A stretch of 64,000 bases of DNA from Trichopria drosophilae (taxonomy: Eukaryota; Arthropoda; Insecta; Hymenoptera; Diapriidae): assembly GCA_030407085.1 (NCBI GenBank), contig CM059585.1, positions 3,481,001 to 3,545,000 on the forward strand, in the 5' to 3' direction. This document shows, piece by piece, positions 11,567 to 24,628 of this stretch (positions within the stretch are counted from its first letter, which is position 1; each line of letters opens with the position of its first letter). The notes beneath the pieces were generated by a model. It saw nothing but the letters and a program-made list of their open reading frames with translations, did not search any database and was not told where the DNA came from. The translations under genes were made by a program, and so were the position numbers.

Positions 11567-14500
11567 AAAATCACATTTTACGCTTAGAGTGCGAGAAAAA
11601 TATTTCCCTAAAATAAAGAAATGACTAGACAACAAAAATTAATGACTTGTTAGATCAATTAAATACTGTACTTGAAGAATAACGGGTTTTATTTTTCGCT
11701 ATAAAAGTATCTGACCTAATTTAGGTAACAAAACGTAGCAGTTAACGCGTGAAAATGGAGACGAAAGATGACCGATAATGTGCCTCCTGGTTTACTTAGA
11801 ACATGACAAAATTGTTCCCATACACTGGGGGAGTGATTGTTTACTATAAAGGAAACTTCTTAATAGTTAAGAAATCGTATATTTAAATATGGCGAATAGA
11901 ATAATTTTTTAAATTTGAAATAATTATACATTTCTTTGATGAAAACAAAACATTTTATACCTTAAGAAATGTCCACTAAATGCACCAAATATTTCTTGAT
12001 AGTTATAAGAAACCACTTTTATACTATTTGCAGCTGTAATATAATGATTTCTTAAGAGTTACAAAATATTAAGATTGGAATTGAAACGCAGCGTAACATA
12101 ACCTCAAATGACAACACGGATGTCTTTTTTTGGTTTTTTAAGAACGATAGAGTGTCATTGCAATTCGGTAGTTGGTATTATAGAAAGAAAATAAATTAAT
12201 GATATTATTTATACGTCGTCTTAAATATGCGAGTTTTATAAACAAATACATCGTATAAGACACAGATCCCATGTATTATTTATGAATTTAATCCAGCCCG
12301 AGTTCAAAGTACAATTTCTTAACTATTACAAATTGTCGATTCTGATGTAAGAAATAAAATACTAATATTAAACGAATCGCCTTTAATATGAAAATGCCAT
12401 CTTTACATTAAAAAACGACTTCAACTTTTGAATTGAATGATATTTCGTTACAGCAAACAATCCTTTTTCTTAGTGTAGGTAACTATTGAATAACATTAAT
12501 CCATAATTCTATACATCTTTATTTACGTAATTAGAGATACATCTTTGATTAAATTAATCTCCTGTACATTATTTGTACCTTGAATTTCAGAAAATCTTTA
12601 AGGGTGTACACAAAGAAAAAAAATTAGTTAAAAAAGTAAAGCATGAAATTACAAAAAATAGTTAAATTAACTATTTCGGTAGTAAAAAAAACATAACATT
12701 GGAACTGCTTCCTAATACTTAAATATCATGATCGTGCATAACCTCAAAGTATGTACTTCATTTTTCAACCGAATAGTCACTTTTAACCGTTTAATCTGTA
12801 AATATTGTTAGTATTAAATAGATTAAATCAACCCGGTTAAGTGAAAACCACCTTTCGTCAGAGTAATAATAGTTATTGTATGATATATTTTACAATATTC
12901 TAAAATGTAAATTTAACGTACAATCAACGACATTTCCCGTTGTCAATTATTCTAATATAATTATGTTACAACCGCTACTACTTTTTTCCCATAGTTCCAT
13001 TATTCATTTGTTTCTCTCTGTGTAGGATAGTAGAAAAACAAAAAGATATATAACAATATTTATATAAACCATACCGTACAGATGGATAGTAAAAAAGGTA
13101 ACGATTCTTTTATTGTTTTTAGGCTATTCAATGAATTTTGTCATTGGTCCAAAGAAATGCACGAATGAACACAATGTCGATTAAAACAGGATAAAAAACC
13201 TTCCTCTCTCAAAAACAGTTAAATGTTCACGTTTTAATTCAGTGAAAGAATTGTCACATTATCACGGATTATAAATGGAGAAACTAGATTTTTCATTTAA
13301 CTTTAAAAATGCATATAAACATTTTTATCGAAATGTTTTAAACGAGTTTAAAAAAGTTTGAACTGAAAGGTTATATTGTTAATTTATCAATTGACAGTCA
13401 TCACTGGTGTGTACAGAATATTTAACTATTGCAAACTCGAAAACTTTTATATGAAAATGGTTAATTTTATGTCATAGAAAATTAACAAATAATGAAAGAA
13501 GATTTCATCCTATTTCCAAAGTTACACTGAAAGAAATTATTTACTAATTGTTAATGTAAGCAGATATTAAGGTTCCTACATTAACTGTAAAGTAAAAAAC
13601 GACAGGTAACTTTCAGATGAAAACTCTAGCAGTTTCCTGTATATCAGCAAAGTTCTTGTATATTAACTCGCAAATTTGAACATTCAATGAGCGTTCGTTA
13701 ACTGTTTATAAATCTTACATTAAATTCTGTCGTTTGAACTGCGCATGTCAACAATGTGTCGAAAAATTCGAAAAAAATCGAATTACAGCGCGTGTGTATG
13801 TTTGTTTATCTCTGTTTCGGTGAACTTGTAACCGCGTAAATATGTCAAGCAATGATCCCAACATTAATATTTAAAATTCTTATATTAACTAATAACACAA
13901 CCAATTTAACCGAATCTCAGATTACGGAAACTTCAGAATAAAGTTTACCTTACCTTGTGATCAAAATCTAAATTATGTGAAGCTTTACTATGTAGCCATG
14001 ACATTAACTGTAAACAAACATTTTTCTCAGTGTACCCAAAACGGTTCATTTGAATTAAACTAAAGAATTCTGACGAACTAGAACAAAATTTAAATTTTAT
14101 AAGTTATAAAAATGTCGTAATTTGTCTTAATTATATCGTTGAAGCTCATGATGATAACAAATGTGGAAAAAACCTGAAGCACCCATGAGAAAAAAGGTTG
14201 ATAAAAAAATCTAGATGTACATTTCATCTTGTTCGAGTTATGTTCAGGTTTAATGACTGATATTCTGCATAAAACAATTTATGCACTGTGTTTTTCGTTC
14301 AAAAGAACCATTTTTAATTACAGATATACGCAGAGAAAAAATACAAATAATAGAACAATTGTACAGTAATAAAACAGGAAATTACAATAAATTGTCAAAT
14401 TAAGTAATTCTGTAGTGAACAAGATAATAATATTGTTCCGTATACCATTTCTCAGTTGTTAAATATGCAGTAGCATACATAGTTTCAAATATACCATATA

Positions 14501-15053
14501 TATAAATATTCACTTTAAACATTCGTGAATAGTAAAGTAATTATTAAAAATTTTTCAAATGAAAATAACAATATGCTCATCATTTCTGTCGTTTTTTTTA
14601 TAGTTTCAATAACTCTTTCATTCTTTTTGTATAAATAAATATAATAAAATGAACGAAATTATATTTTCTATAGTTTCATGAACCGATTTGGACATAGTAA
14701 ACTTTCTTTCATGTCGATGTGTTAATAACACACAGAAAAAAACATTTTCGTAATAAATTTAGTTTAAAAAAGTGCAATCCTCACTATAAAAAGTAATTCA
14801 GTGAACTAAATTGAGATAAAATTAATCTATAATGTTAACAAAACTATTCAGATATTCTCCTGTCCAAATTTTAAATATATTGAAATTAAAAAAAAAACAA
14901 CCGCACGCTTTTTAGAAATAAGACGAAGTTTGCTTCCGTTTCCGCTAAAATAAGCTGCTACTCATTTAGGGGAACGTGAGAAAATACTAGAGAACACTAT
15001 AAACTCTTCATTAATGTATGAAGGATTCAGTTTTTCTGCAGTTTTACACAGTA

Positions 15054-15377
15054 CAGTAGGACCTGCGAAATTTAACCCCCCCCCCCCCCCCGTTTGCATG
15101 ACTTGTAAAATTGTCTCGACAGAAGCCTTCCAAATTGGCTGTTGTAAGAGAAACGTTTTCCCCCACTCTTCTCTCAAACAGCTTAATGTATTATCTATAA
15201 AAAGTAAATAAAAAGAGCGTTTGGTTGAAATTAATAAAAATTTTGACAAATACGGGTTAAGCTGCAAGGTTCAGACAAAATAAAGTGGGGATCACCTCCC
15301 CTTGCACATTTTCACAACATGCAGTCAATTTTGGAGGTCGTCGGAACGGACGACACTCAATTTCGCAGGTCCTATTG
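15054..15377. mobile_element. MITE with TA target duplication (Tc1/mariner-pogo-like termini)
   Basis: The left end CAGTAGGACCTGCGAAATT (15,054-15,072) and the right end (15,359-15,377) are inverted copies of 19 bp with one mismatch: the right end read outward-in starts CAATAGGACC. Both ends are flanked by TA (15,052-15,053 and 15,378-15,379), the duplication made by the Tc1/mariner superfamily. The initial CAGT resembles pogo-group ends. The element is 324 bp and encodes no transposase, so it is non-autonomous. Its interior holds a C16 run at 15,076-15,091. Two stop-free frames cross its ends (minus 14,962-15,267 and 15,325-15,582), but I take them as chance. Class is inferred from the ends only. 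Confidence 0.75.
15076..15091. repeat. C16 homopolymer
   Basis: Sixteen consecutive C lie just inside the left terminal repeat of the MITE. The complementary G16 could form a quadruplex and the C strand an i-motif. Homopolymers of this length are prone to length error in assemblies and to slippage in cells, so the exact count is unreliable. Confidence 0.85.
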
Positions 15378-15639
15378 TAGTTATTATGAAAAAGTAACAA
15401 TATTTGCAAATGAAACTTATGTAATAAACAATATTTCCAATTAGTCCATTAATTGGATTATTAACTTCAGATTTTAATTTCTTCAGATGTAATTTTATGA
15501 AACCTATTCTTTTAGGACATACTTTTTTATTCGATATCCTTATCAAATTAATTGTGCTTAAAGTAGCAATGCAGCTATACATAAACTAGCCCCAAATCTG
15601 ATTGCTTGCTTCAAAACTACGTATTTTCTTCAGCGGTTT

Positions 15640-18600
15640 ATAACCCAATAGTTAAAAAAAATCGCGTGTTGATATGCATAAGTAGGATATATCATAGGAG
15701 ATGTAATGCCAGAAAGTTGGTAAGCATTATGCCAGGCTACGCGTGTGGCAAAGCTTGTCCAAAAAGCCACTGATCACATCGCAGGATTACATGAAATACT
15801 TACAGCGTAATGGGTTCCTCAGGACTAGACGGCGAAGTCGGGATTACGACGGATGTGGGTCGTCGCGCTATACCGGAAGATCTACCTCGGTCATCCACCT
15901 GCAACATAAATTTTAAACTTCCTTGAAGTGCATTATTGCAATACGTCTTACACAATTATAAAAAATCTTGTAAAAGCTACAATTAAAAGAATTGCTTCTA
16001 ACTTAACTTAATTCGTTTTTAAATTAGAGTGTTTTGTTGGTAAAATTTATGGTTCGTACGTGGAATGTACCAATTTGCCCATGAATTCTCAAAAATATAA
16101 GAGGGCCGTATCGCGATAGGTGACACCCTAGCCATTTTGGGAACGAAAGGATTAAACACTTACTTTTTGATGATTTATGAGGAAAACGGCTTGAGTTATT
16201 ACCGAAAGTTTTTATGGTCGCGAATGCGGAATAGAGACGGTCGGTTTATGGCTGTGGTTCAAGCCTATAATGGCACCCACTAGGAAAATTATGGAAATCA
16301 ACGAAGAGACGCGACGGAAATCTGTAATATCAATATTAACATATTTATAGTTGGAGTTGTAAAAAACTATCGAATTATTCACGGTTATGAATACCTTTTA
16401 CACAAATGATTCAAGGGACATTGCATGATATATGATAATCGACTGTGTTACATTATAATCTCATACAAATTCACTTTTGAGTATTGTGTTGGTGATATGG
16501 AAAGCTTTTGCAGTATTTCAGCGCTTTTAACACCTCGAAATTTGTAACAGTACCCTTCGTGATTTTTCAGCTTAACAAGGGCAAACTAAATTTCGCATTA
16601 TCAAATAAAGTAAGGACGACGAATGGGCCATACTTAACGGACTAACGAGGCATATAAATTTGATTGCCGCCCCATAATTTTATCTTACTGCCGGAAGTAA
16701 CAGTCGACGTATATTATTTTCTCGAAGCAATCGGCATATAAATGAAAATGGTATAATACCGCATGCATTTACAATTTAACTTAATAATCCTGTAATTAAA
16801 TCTCATTGTCGCGTTTGGCAAACGGAAGTATGATCAGCGAATTGCAATAAAAATGAAACAAGAATATGAAGGAACAGCCATGAAAGAACACAAAAAACGA
16901 CGTAAATGTTTCACGTCAAGAAAATTACGAGTTGCGTCGCATGTTTCCGATTTCGATCGGGGGTTGACCCAGTTGTAGTATAACTTGGGATTTATAAGAA
17001 CATGAATTAACTTTGAAAATATTGAAAGCTAACAATACTTTTACTGACTGTTATTAACTGTCTGTTAAATTTAGTTGGAATAATTTTAGGTTTTTCTGAA
17101 ATATTCGATTTCGCCTTTTTACATAGAAATAATGTCGTGCCAACCTAAGAAAAGTCGCGCTCTTTCCATTTGAAGCCTTTATCCTTATAAAAAAAAAGGA
17201 TGCTTGTGGGTATTTTATATCTGAAATGAGCGGCATTTTTATTGCAGATTCATGTTCCGTATGTCAAAATACATAAGAACAATGTGATCTTACCTCCAGA
17301 TCAATAAACTATTTTTGTGATTATTGTCGAATATTACTCGAATACAATAGTTAAGGAAACATATTTTGCAGTAGCAAATGTTAACAAAATTGTTATGAAG
17401 TAATAACACGAAGAGAAAAGCTTTTGCTGATAGGTTCATCTTTTGGCGCTATAACATGCGAGACTTCCGTTCCATAAAAAATTTCATCAGAAAACTTGAA
17501 GATAAATAAAACCAGTGAGAACCTCGACATTTTCGTTTTGGATTTCTGTTGTAGCAGCGATTTCTTTGAACGTCAATTTTTCCATGGAGCATTTTTTACC
17601 CTTTTCAAATATATCCCCGTTTTCCATAGTATCGGAGTTGACTTAACGTACGCTTTCAATTAACTGCCTTTCAAGCCTAGCTTCGATCCCGGTAGCTTCG
17701 GAAAGACTAACTAATGAATGAGAAAGCTGAGCGTGATTTACATTCCTTCGTCTCGACGACATAAAAATTCCGTGGCGATAACTTCCTTTGTTCTTCCCAC
17801 TGCGGTCGCGGGGCTACGAGCCCCTGTGGCTCAGAACCGATGGGGTGCCAGTACATGCTATATGGCTTTACTAGTTCTTGGCTTATATTACATTTTTCCT
17901 TGATTAAAGGTGATCTACCTCAAAGTCCTCCCGCAAAAAGGATCGCGTGGTTCTCGTTCATGTCGTGATCAACCAACAACGCTTTTTTTCCTGTTGACGA
18001 TCTAACCTATCTAATAACGTTTCATTTAACGTAATTGATTCTCTTTACGATCAAAGTAAACGATTGGAAACGTTTTTGTACCAACCGTATAAAATTGTTA
18101 GATCACGCAGTTCCTCAGTAAACAAAAAGAACTATGTTGTTAACAAAAGGACGTTTCCAAGAATTTTAAAGGTTCTCATTATCTTTCGGAAACAATTTAA
18201 ATAAAACTAGTCCTGCTCACTATATCTTCAGTACAATGATAAAGATGCTCAAAGCAAAGAGATGAAATGTAATTAAGAGGGTAAATAATCCGTTCCGAAC
18301 CAACTCCAGGCGGGATCAAAGAACGCGAATGAGGCTGATAGAAACGCGAAGAACGGGGGTTGGAGGAGTTGTGTGGGCCGCTTCGCAGACGTTAGATACG
18401 ACGACGTGTCGGCATAGTCGAGCTTGCAAGCTCGGATGGGAAAACTCTCCAACGACTAGGTCCCTCGATAAATATTTCCGTCAAGTGACCGGGAGTTCGG
18501 GGTTGGAATTCAAAGAGAGCCGAAAGGTGGAATCGAGAGCATCCTCTTTCCTTCCCAGGAAATCCCGGAGTGGGTAGGAGAGAGTGAGTTGGTGAGAGGA

Positions 18601-21600
18601 CAGTATATTTGCGTTACGTTACGTAGTTGCGCGTTTAATCAGCCGTGTACTCGGGAAGAGGGGCGTTTGAAGGAGAATCCTAACAGGGGGTGGTGAATCG
18701 AAGAAGAAGCGGAATGGGACTCCGTTAAAAGTCGCCGAGTCCAGAGGATTGAGGACTGCACAAGCCTTTGCGGAGCCAAAAAGAGGACTTGGTTTATTGC
18801 TCCACGTTCTTCCTGGCTTGTAACAGTCGTTGGAACGGATTTACCGCCGGTGTTTTGCAAAAGAATGTCTCTTTCCAGTCAAAAGTCCTTTTAAATGAGA
18901 AAGCCCACATTGCCAAAAGTAAGCTCTTTTTGCTGGACCACGTGACGGACTCGCCACAATGTTTCCGGATGTACCGGAGATGACGAAGTTTTGTAATGAA
19001 CCACGAATTTTATAACGGATAAGCGCAATCAAGAAGCAGGAATGATGGAGTAGGAGGGAAAGACGGCGTCGCTAAGATGTCGATCGTATGACAGATTGCT
19101 CTCAGTATTTTCCACCACATAGATCATCAGCACCCGACAACTTTTAGTTCTGCTCCGATGCTCAGCGTTATCGACTCCTATAATTGACGTCGGTTTCTTG
19201 CCGAATCTTTAATAAAGTGTAATATTGCTCGAATTACAAAAAAAATTAAAATAGTGAAAACCGATTTTCCAGAGATGAAAGCAGAAGATATCCATTTGTC
19301 AACAACGATGGATACAGAGCCACACCATTGTTCCTTCTAGATAGTCTCGAATTGATAAATCCCATTCTAGTCTGCTCCAAGTTAATTTAAATCCCAGAAC
19401 GTCAGATATTATTTCTGCCTGTAATATAAACGCGTTAATAGATTCCATTGTTTAGCGTTGTCTACCTGGCGCCATCCACTTGGCACTTCCATAATACGGA
19501 AGTTTGCGTGACTGGACAGTGGGATCGAAAACGCTTGATTTCATTTCTAATGCATCGTTGTGGGGCAAAATTGTCCCGTAATCTTATCATTTTCGGTAAT
19601 AAGATTTCAAATTGAAAGCACGCAATGATCTGAAACTATTTTCGTACGGCAGCCATTCTCAGATAGAAACGAGACGCAAAAGTTTGATTCATTTCTGAAC
19701 TAACTTTATATATTTTTTTACAAAACAATATTTCCTAGACCATTTGGTGGTCATGATAATGAATATTTTGAACACTCACAATTGCACGTTGATTAAAAGC
19801 TTAACTGAAATTATAAAATAGGTGCGGATAATGACAATAGAAGAAGCAAAATAATAATTTATTCAATGGAAGGAATAGCCTTCGGTGATGGGTTTTTCGT
19901 TTCGGCCAAGCGTCGTTTTAATCACTTTCAGCCCCGTGCAAGGAATTTACGGCGCCGAAAGAAGGCCGAAAATTGCTTTGTTTTAAAAAAAAAAGCGAAA
20001 GTCGCGGAGGCGGTGGCGAGCGTCAAGGGCCGTGAATTTCGGCAAATTAAACACCGGCGGTGTAGTGGTCACCCCTTAGGTCCAGCTAAGCCTAATAACT
20101 CATAGTGGGAATGCAGAAGGGCGAACCCTTTTTTCCTCCTCCGACGGAGGGTGGTGAGAGCCGCCTGCGGGAGCCAAGGGGTAGAAAAATACAGCACAAA
20201 TGCCTATTTATCTTGAGATTTGTAGCTGCCTGCTCTCGATATTTATTGGCCCAACTCTGAGGGCGCCTCGCGCCTAACTCTGACGGACCGTTAAATTTTA
20301 TTATGTTTTTTCCTTACGCGACGCCTGGAGTACCGCTTAGTTTTACGAATGATTTCGCCCTTTGCCAACGCCAATTTTCTCATTTGCAACAATATTAGGA
20401 CGTGAATAACGGTGATAAATTATAAAGTGGATAGAGGTAAATAACTTCATTAATCATAATTTTTAGAAATCAAAACACCCATGTGAAATTTATACGTACA
20501 TTATTGTTGTAATTCGATGTGTGATAAAAATCGAGTTATATAACGAAGTGTGCCTATCGATGAACATAATAATTTGGATTAAAGGAGTGCTGGCTGGTCT
20601 TGGCATGATAGTGCCACTGTGGCACGAAGAGGCGTTAACCCACGCGCCTCATTATCTTAACAAATCTAATCTCGCGGTGGGTGTTTATAAATGTCTTGTT
20701 TTCCGCAGGAATGGCGCACTAGAGAGGAGAGACCAAAGCTTTGGCTTACCTCGTACCCTCGACGTTAAAGGAGAAGGTAGCGCCGTGCAATGAGCTAAAG
20801 AAGCTCTAGCACTACCTAAAGCTATTGACGCATGAATTAAGTATAAATACAGCGGTAGGGATCCTTTAATATTCATTTTACAATGTGTTATTTAACTCAC
20901 TCCATGCGTCAAATACCGTACATAGACTCTTGAATTAGTAAACCATAATCACATTAACTCGAAGATTTTTCTTTTCCGAATCACCATTGCGTGGAATTTT
21001 TATTGCAGTCTTATGTCATGAATGTTTAAGTTACAGTAATAATAAAGATTTAGGAAATTAGAATATGTTATATTTAACTAAGTTGGTGACAAAATCAGGC
21101 GATCTTAGTAGAAAAAGAAACTCGACTGACGCTTTGTAGGAGTTTGGCCAAACTTGACAATGTTTGGCAACGAAATGATCATCGTCAAACATCACACATC
21201 TGCCACGTTGAAGATTTGCGAAACACGTGCAAGGTCCTCGAGTATACACTGGTGGCAAATGGATACACCCGTTGGTACTCTGTCATACACACGCGCAAAC
21301 AACGCGCATTGTCGGTAGTTAGGCGCAGCAGGATAGTGCTCGACGGAGTTCAACACAGCAACGCACAACAGCCGAGGTGGGCTCTTGTTATTACTGCTAG
21401 GACGACTCTTCCTTCAGAACTTGAGGTCGTAATCTCTTAAGAGCAATAATAAGAATCCTCTCCCGCAGTGCGAGGATTTTGTACTCAAGTTGCTATATCC
21501 AGACTTGCGCAAGCTCGTTTAGACTTTTTCCTCATTTCGTGCCAGCGCTTTGGATTACTATGTTTAGAACGGATGAGAATAAAGATAAATTATTTATGAA

Positions 21601-22380
21601 ATTATACTATGTGGGAAATGTTAGAAATAATCATCACTCAGAATGCAGGTTAAGATTTCGGGTCTTTTATCTGAAAAATGAAGTATTTCAATGAAAAATT
21701 TATAAGATTTATAAGAAACTCATTGGAGAACAAATTTATTAATAATATATTTTATGGTTGACACAGATATTGAATTATAAATCACAGAAATGTTGGACCA
21801 CCAGTCAATCCCAAACTCATTTCATAAATTACTTTACGGGTAAGGCTGGTAACATAAGTTTGAACATCGCAAAAAAGCTCAAATAAAATTGCAATCAAAA
21901 TTCGAGAAATACAAATAACTTTGAAATCCATCTGAAACTTCAATTACTTGGGGTAATTAATCGGTCGTTTAACACGAAAGCCGGATTTCCCCCCCAAAAT
22001 TCTTTGAACGTCAGAAATCCAGGGCAAAGGTGGTGCCCTCTTACGGGACGCTTCGTCAACTGCGTAATTTGCACACAAAGTACCGTGGAGAGGTGTGCAC
22101 CACAAAGATGCCGTGCTCCCGCTGTTTCCACCATATACGCACTCGGGTATGCATATGTATAATGTATATCGCATGTGTAGCGCGCCCAGGGACATTATGC
22201 TAACGTCCCATGCATAAAGGTTAGAACCTTCCACTGTGCCGTTTCATATACACGCACCGAGATTCGCAAGTCCAATTTGAGTCTACGAGGCGACTGTTTA
22301 TATTCAAGGAACGTTGGAGATAGCGGAACGACGACGCTCCTCGGTGGTTTCGTTTATTCAACGATTTGTTTATCAAAAAT
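15640..22380. other. Moderate-GC block 2 with AT-rich pockets, no callable gene
   Basis: CpG-containing sequence is broken by AT-rich pockets near 17.0-17.4, 19.2-19.9, 20.4-20.5 and 21.5-21.9 kb. Open frames do not exceed 98 codons and none has a clear domain, except a possible Penelope-like tail at 21,144-21,300. A 13-base palindrome CCTCCGACGGAGG lies at 20,138-20,150. Confidence 0.5.
21144..21300 (+). pseudogene. Possible Penelope-like element fragment (region after the RT core)
   Basis: The plus frame starting at 21,144 reads through HVEDLRNTCKVLEYTLVANGY followed by TRW. A leucine-rich helix ending in NGY, preceded by a His-rich stretch, resembles the segment downstream of the reverse-transcriptase core in Penelope-like elements. 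This is pattern memory over about 40 residues, with no catalytic motif in this piece. The frame stays open to 21,440, but the later residues show nothing. A chance frame is the main alternative. No terminal repeats or GIY-YIG motif are seen nearby. Confidence 0.25.
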
Positions 22381-22526
22381 ATTTACTTAAGTCAATATAA
22401 CCCCCGAAATTAAAAGATAATCTAAATATATAATAGACGGAGTAATCGAGAATGAGTATTAAATAACATAAATACATATGTGTTCTAATTTTAATGAAAT
22501 TAACCTTTTAACGCTTCCTTAAATAA

Positions 22527-23311
22527 CACAGGTCTACAAAAAAAAGGGTCTTGGATGTTGTTGGGAAGTTGTGGGTCATTTCCGACGTAATTGATTGCGT
22601 AGAATCCAAACTCGAAGTCAGAATTGGTCAATCACGTCAGGTTTTTGAGATATTTGAGATCGTGTGCTCGAAAAACGCGTTATTTTGCTATGTTTGAGGT
22701 TACGTACAGGACGCAACAATTTTTTTTGGCCTTCTGTACTATTTGCATCTTTTAGTACTACCTTTACCCTTCAAAATAAGGTTTTATTCGATCACATAAG
22801 ATTTTTTCTTACAAAGTTACGGCCATTTTGAAATTACGAAATATATTCCATTAACATTATCAAAAAAACAGTCACAATACTGAAACGTGATTTTTGTTAT
22901 TAGTATCCATACTTTAAATAGTTGTTTATATTTATATAGGTTTCATAACATTGAATTTGACCTTGAGCTTGTTCTCCAAGAGCATTTCAAGGTAAATTTG
23001 TTTACATGTATATCGTAATTTAAAATTGGCGTATCTTGGTGAAGAAAAGTCGTAAATGAATTTTGCTCATCACATATTAAAGAAAAAGAGTAGTATCACA
23101 TGATCCAACGAAAGGAAAAACTCCTAAAAATGTTTTGTCTTTGTACAGGACCCCAAAAATAGCAAAAAACGCGTTTTTCGAGTAAATAACCTCAAATATC
23201 TGAAAATCCTGACGTGATGGGCCACTTCAGACTTCGGATTCTGATTCGACGCACAAATTTTCATCGGAAATGACCTACAGCTTCCCAATAATAAAACCAT
23301 GTTGACCTGTG
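22527..23311. mobile_element. Non-autonomous DNA element whose halves are long inverted repeats (PIF/Harbinger-like TAA duplication)
   Basis: The left end CACAGGTCTACA (22,527-22,538) and the right end, read inverted from 23,311, CACAGGTCAACA, are both flanked by TAA (22,524-22,526 and 23,312-23,314). The similarity continues deep into the element. Exact inverted blocks include GGTCATTTCCGA, ATCACGTCAGG, and a 15-base block CTCGAAAAACGCGTT at 22,667-22,681 with its complement at 23,168-23,182. Further in, TTACGGCCATTTTGAAATTAC pairs with a diverged copy, so each arm reaches roughly 330 bp with small gaps. No transposase is encoded. A 3-bp TAA duplication suits PIF/Harbinger; the assignment is inference. 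The divergence of the arms says it is old. Confidence 0.75.
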
Positions 23312-23842
23312 TAATCTTTGTGGTATATTTTTCTTGCCAATAAAATTACATAATAGATTTTCAAAAAGTCACAGCTATCTTCTTAATGAAAAAGTTCAAC
23401 ACTTTTGTTTCAAATAATATTTGTTGTACTGCTTACCAAAAAATCTGTTTTACCTCAAATAATTCGGAATTTCAAATTGGAGAAACAGATTTAAACATTT
23501 CGAGGCTGCGAATTCAGCATGTCAACAACGAGGAAGATATTTATCAACAATATTAAAACTTATTTTTAAAAAATGTTTTGAGTTTATGACACCGAGTATC
23601 TAAATGTTTTTTATCGCTGATTAGGAATTTGAAATCACATTTACAAGACGATGTAAGAATACCGTTGGTGCAGAAACCACAATTATTAAAGTAGGGTTGA
23701 GTAGATTTTAATGATAAATAATGTACTTTATATTAGGTAGGTTATAATTCTAATTTATTTCTTAAGTTAGGTATTACTTTCATTATCAGTAGTAAAAAAT
23801 CCAGTTCAGTTTCAAGACAAGATTTTAAAAACTGAAGTCTGC

Positions 23843-24142
23843 TATATTGTATCCGTTTTTTTATGTATGCTTTTTAGTTTTGAAAACAGTCATCAGAATC
23901 GTCATGACAACAAAACGCTGCATTTTTTTCAAATATCGTCAGCTATATTGCATCCACCATTTTGATTTGTGAAAAATAATTTTAGATTCGTTATGAAGCG
24001 ATCGAACAAACTTTTAGACATTCGATTTATCAGAAAAAACCTTGTTATTAAGTTAAAACTAATTTTTTATTTTAAAAGAAGCGTAAACTGAATTTTAATA
24101 CTAACAAAAATTCTTCATTTGACATATTGCATCCGCCATTTT
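23843..24142 (+). repeat. Three diverged direct repeats with core ATATTGCATCCGCCATTTT
   Basis: Copies begin near 23,844 (ATATTGTATCCGTTTTTTT), 23,945 (ATATTGCATCCACCATTTTG) and 24,124 (ATATTGCATCCGCCATTTTT). Spacing is about 101 and 179 bases. The A/T-rich sequences after each core are loosely alike (runs of TTTT with GAAAA or AAAAT), so the repeat unit is probably longer than the core and much decayed. I read it as remains of a tandem or dispersed repeat family; its name is unknown to me. Confidence 0.5.
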
Positions 24143-24600
24143 TAAAATACATTTTACCATTTTTAATTTATATTATGGAGATGCGATAATAGAAGAGGAA
24201 GCATTTTTATAGTATGTGAAAGAAAATCGGGTTAGGAAATAAGTGTTAAAAGCGATTTTTGTTAATCATAACTGTCACATTTTGAAAATGTCTTTATTTT
24301 TCCATTTTTTTTACGATATTCCCAGTAATGGTTCTACAGAAATATCAATACCAGTTATTGAAATACCTATTTTATTTAGTATAATTTGCCATATTTGAAC
24401 CTTCATTTATAATTATATTGAATGCATAAGATATGTACCATTCTGTGATGAGCTCCGTAATTTCAACCGAAGATTTTTTGGTAATAAAGAAATCTAAAGA
24501 ATAAATTGTAACTCTTAATATGTAATATATTTTTTTGATAAATTCCTAAGGAATTGTATCTTATTAATAGTGTCGATATTCTTCAGTTTTTTAAAAAAAC

Positions 24601-24628
24601 AATTCATTGAATTTTGATTCAATGAATT
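24601..24628. repeat. 12-bp perfect hairpin with 4-base loop
   Basis: AATTCATTGAAT (24,601-24,612) and ATTCAATGAATT (24,617-24,628) pair perfectly around TTTG. It is an isolated structure in AT-rich DNA, with no neighbouring gene. Confidence 0.6.

Larger units (their letters stand above)
9840..15640. other. AT-rich block 2, non-coding except a MITE
   Basis: The composition changes sharply near 9,840 to AT-rich sequence with A/T runs, and no frame reaches 60 codons from about 9.85 to 14.95 kb. The visible structure is a 7-bp GC-rich hairpin at 11,546-11,566, a group of related TTTCTTAA-containing short repeats at about 11.85-12.33 kb, and the MITE at 15,054-15,377. Otherwise I see nothing. 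Confidence 0.6.
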
